Origin: Nemertoderma westbladi
Taxonomy: Eukaryota; Xenacoelomorpha; Nemertodermatida; Nemertodermatidae
Direction: 5' to 3'
DNA: 64,000 nucleotides
Assembly (NCBI GenBank): GCA_032718475.1
Contig: JAUCBJ010007290.1
Span: 62,001 to 126,000 of the forward strand
The position numbers and the translations under genes are program-made. Under the pieces are notes generated by a model, which searched no databases, was not told where the DNA came from, and was given only the letters and a program-made list of their open reading frames with translations. This document shows positions 63,601 through 64,000 of the stretch, in pieces; positions within the stretch are counted from its first letter, which is position 1; the number at the start of each line of letters is the position of its first letter.

Positions 63601-64000
63601 TGTAAAAGCTTTTGTGGTATAACTGGTTCGTTTGCTTTGCTGGCCAGTTCCCCCCCGGTCGCTAGAATACTCTAAAGGGGATCTAAAGCTAAAATAGTGC
63701 AAGCTACCAGCTTATTGGCTGATTTGCTGTACGCAGGTATCTGGGCTCTGTTTAATCGGCCAACCAGCCTAGGAAGGTTGCGTCATAGCCTTGTTTTTTG
63801 TATCTCCCAATAGAATTTGAGTTAGCCTTGATTTTGACCTATCACAGAGCTACTGAACTGAAATTTTCCTATCTCACTGCTCTTTCTCTGTGTTGAACGG
63901 GAGCTTCGTGGAATAAGGGTAGTTGGTATCCTCGTATAGAGTAGTAGTCACGAGTTTTTCAAAGCCACGAAAGAACGGCTTTGTAGTGTTTTGTGCTTTT
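63601..64000. other. Unassigned sequence at right edge
   Basis: Non-repetitive. The preceding exon of the gene (start of C8, ending in phase 1) should lie here or further right, but no Cys-rich open frame with a donor was found. A CCACGAA/TTCGTGG inverted pair near 63910-63980 could form a hairpin; no known RNA family was recognised. Confidence 0.4.

Overview
The window is eukaryotic genomic DNA, probably from a marine invertebrate animal. The reasons are spliced genes with GT-AG introns, dead LINE-type retrotransposons, MITE-like elements, and an extracellular gene built from VWD, C8, TIL and WxxW modules. The species cannot be named from the sequence. Nothing prokaryotic is present.

One gene dominates. 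It lies on the minus strand, enters at the right edge (about 62.1 kb) and leaves at the left edge (about 7.3 kb). I reconstructed 23 consecutive internal exons by eye. Each has GT-AG borders, and at all 22 internal junctions the codon phase fits and the protein reads through. The exons total about 5.3 kb (roughly 1,770 codons), only about 8% of the window. Both ends of the gene are outside the window. In protein order the domains are: C8, TIL, C-x-C linker, second TIL, VWD, C8, TIL; a mucin-like tract of about 21 eleven-residue repeats; a WxxW (CysD-like) domain; a short Thr/Pro linker; a TIL-like module; another Thr/Pro linker; a Cys-rich VWC-like module; about 18 copies of a six-residue Thr-rich repeat; a second VWD, C8, TIL; and the start of a third VWD. 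This is the architecture of a secreted gel-forming mucin or VWF-type glycoprotein, closest in style to the MUC2/MUC5 group.

The introns are the unusual part. About 64% of the window is tandem repeat, and many introns carry their own unrelated minisatellite. Unit lengths are 32, 26, about 54, 24, mixed VNTR, 68, 63, 50, 30/13, 29 and 16 bp. Several arrays run right up to a splice site and contain the splice signal in every unit. The 16-bp array holds a TTTATATTTCAG-type acceptor per unit, and its last copy is the acceptor I use for exon 1. The 29-bp array copies the 3' end of exon 3 with its 5' splice site. The 32-bp array covers the end of exon 23 and its donor. A 2-kb pyrimidine tract sits against the acceptor of exon 21.

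Layout from left to right: 32-bp array (0-7.4 kb); VWD and TIL exons; 26-bp array and a foldback element (8.1-9.35 kb); C8 exon; purine/pyrimidine array (9.7-11.75 kb); second VWD exons with a MITE and two dispersed repeats (12-14.9 kb); Thr-rich exon (15.1-15.6 kb); LINE fragment and VNTR (16.6-17.85 kb); linker exons and a LINE fragment (17.9-20.2 kb); a 14-kb intron filled by the 68-bp array and split by a 3-kb insertion (20.3-34.2 kb); 63-bp array (34.7-39.5 kb); WxxW and Pro/Thr exons with dead LINEs (40.2-43.5 kb); TIL, C8 and VWD exons (43.6-45.5 kb); dispersed elements with poly-G/poly-C palindromes (46-47.6 kb); 50-bp array (48-55.7 kb); remaining exons and arrays (56.2-62.1 kb); 16-bp array (62.1-63.6 kb); unassigned sequence to the end. 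The long open frames in the arrays are by-products of the repeat units, not genes.
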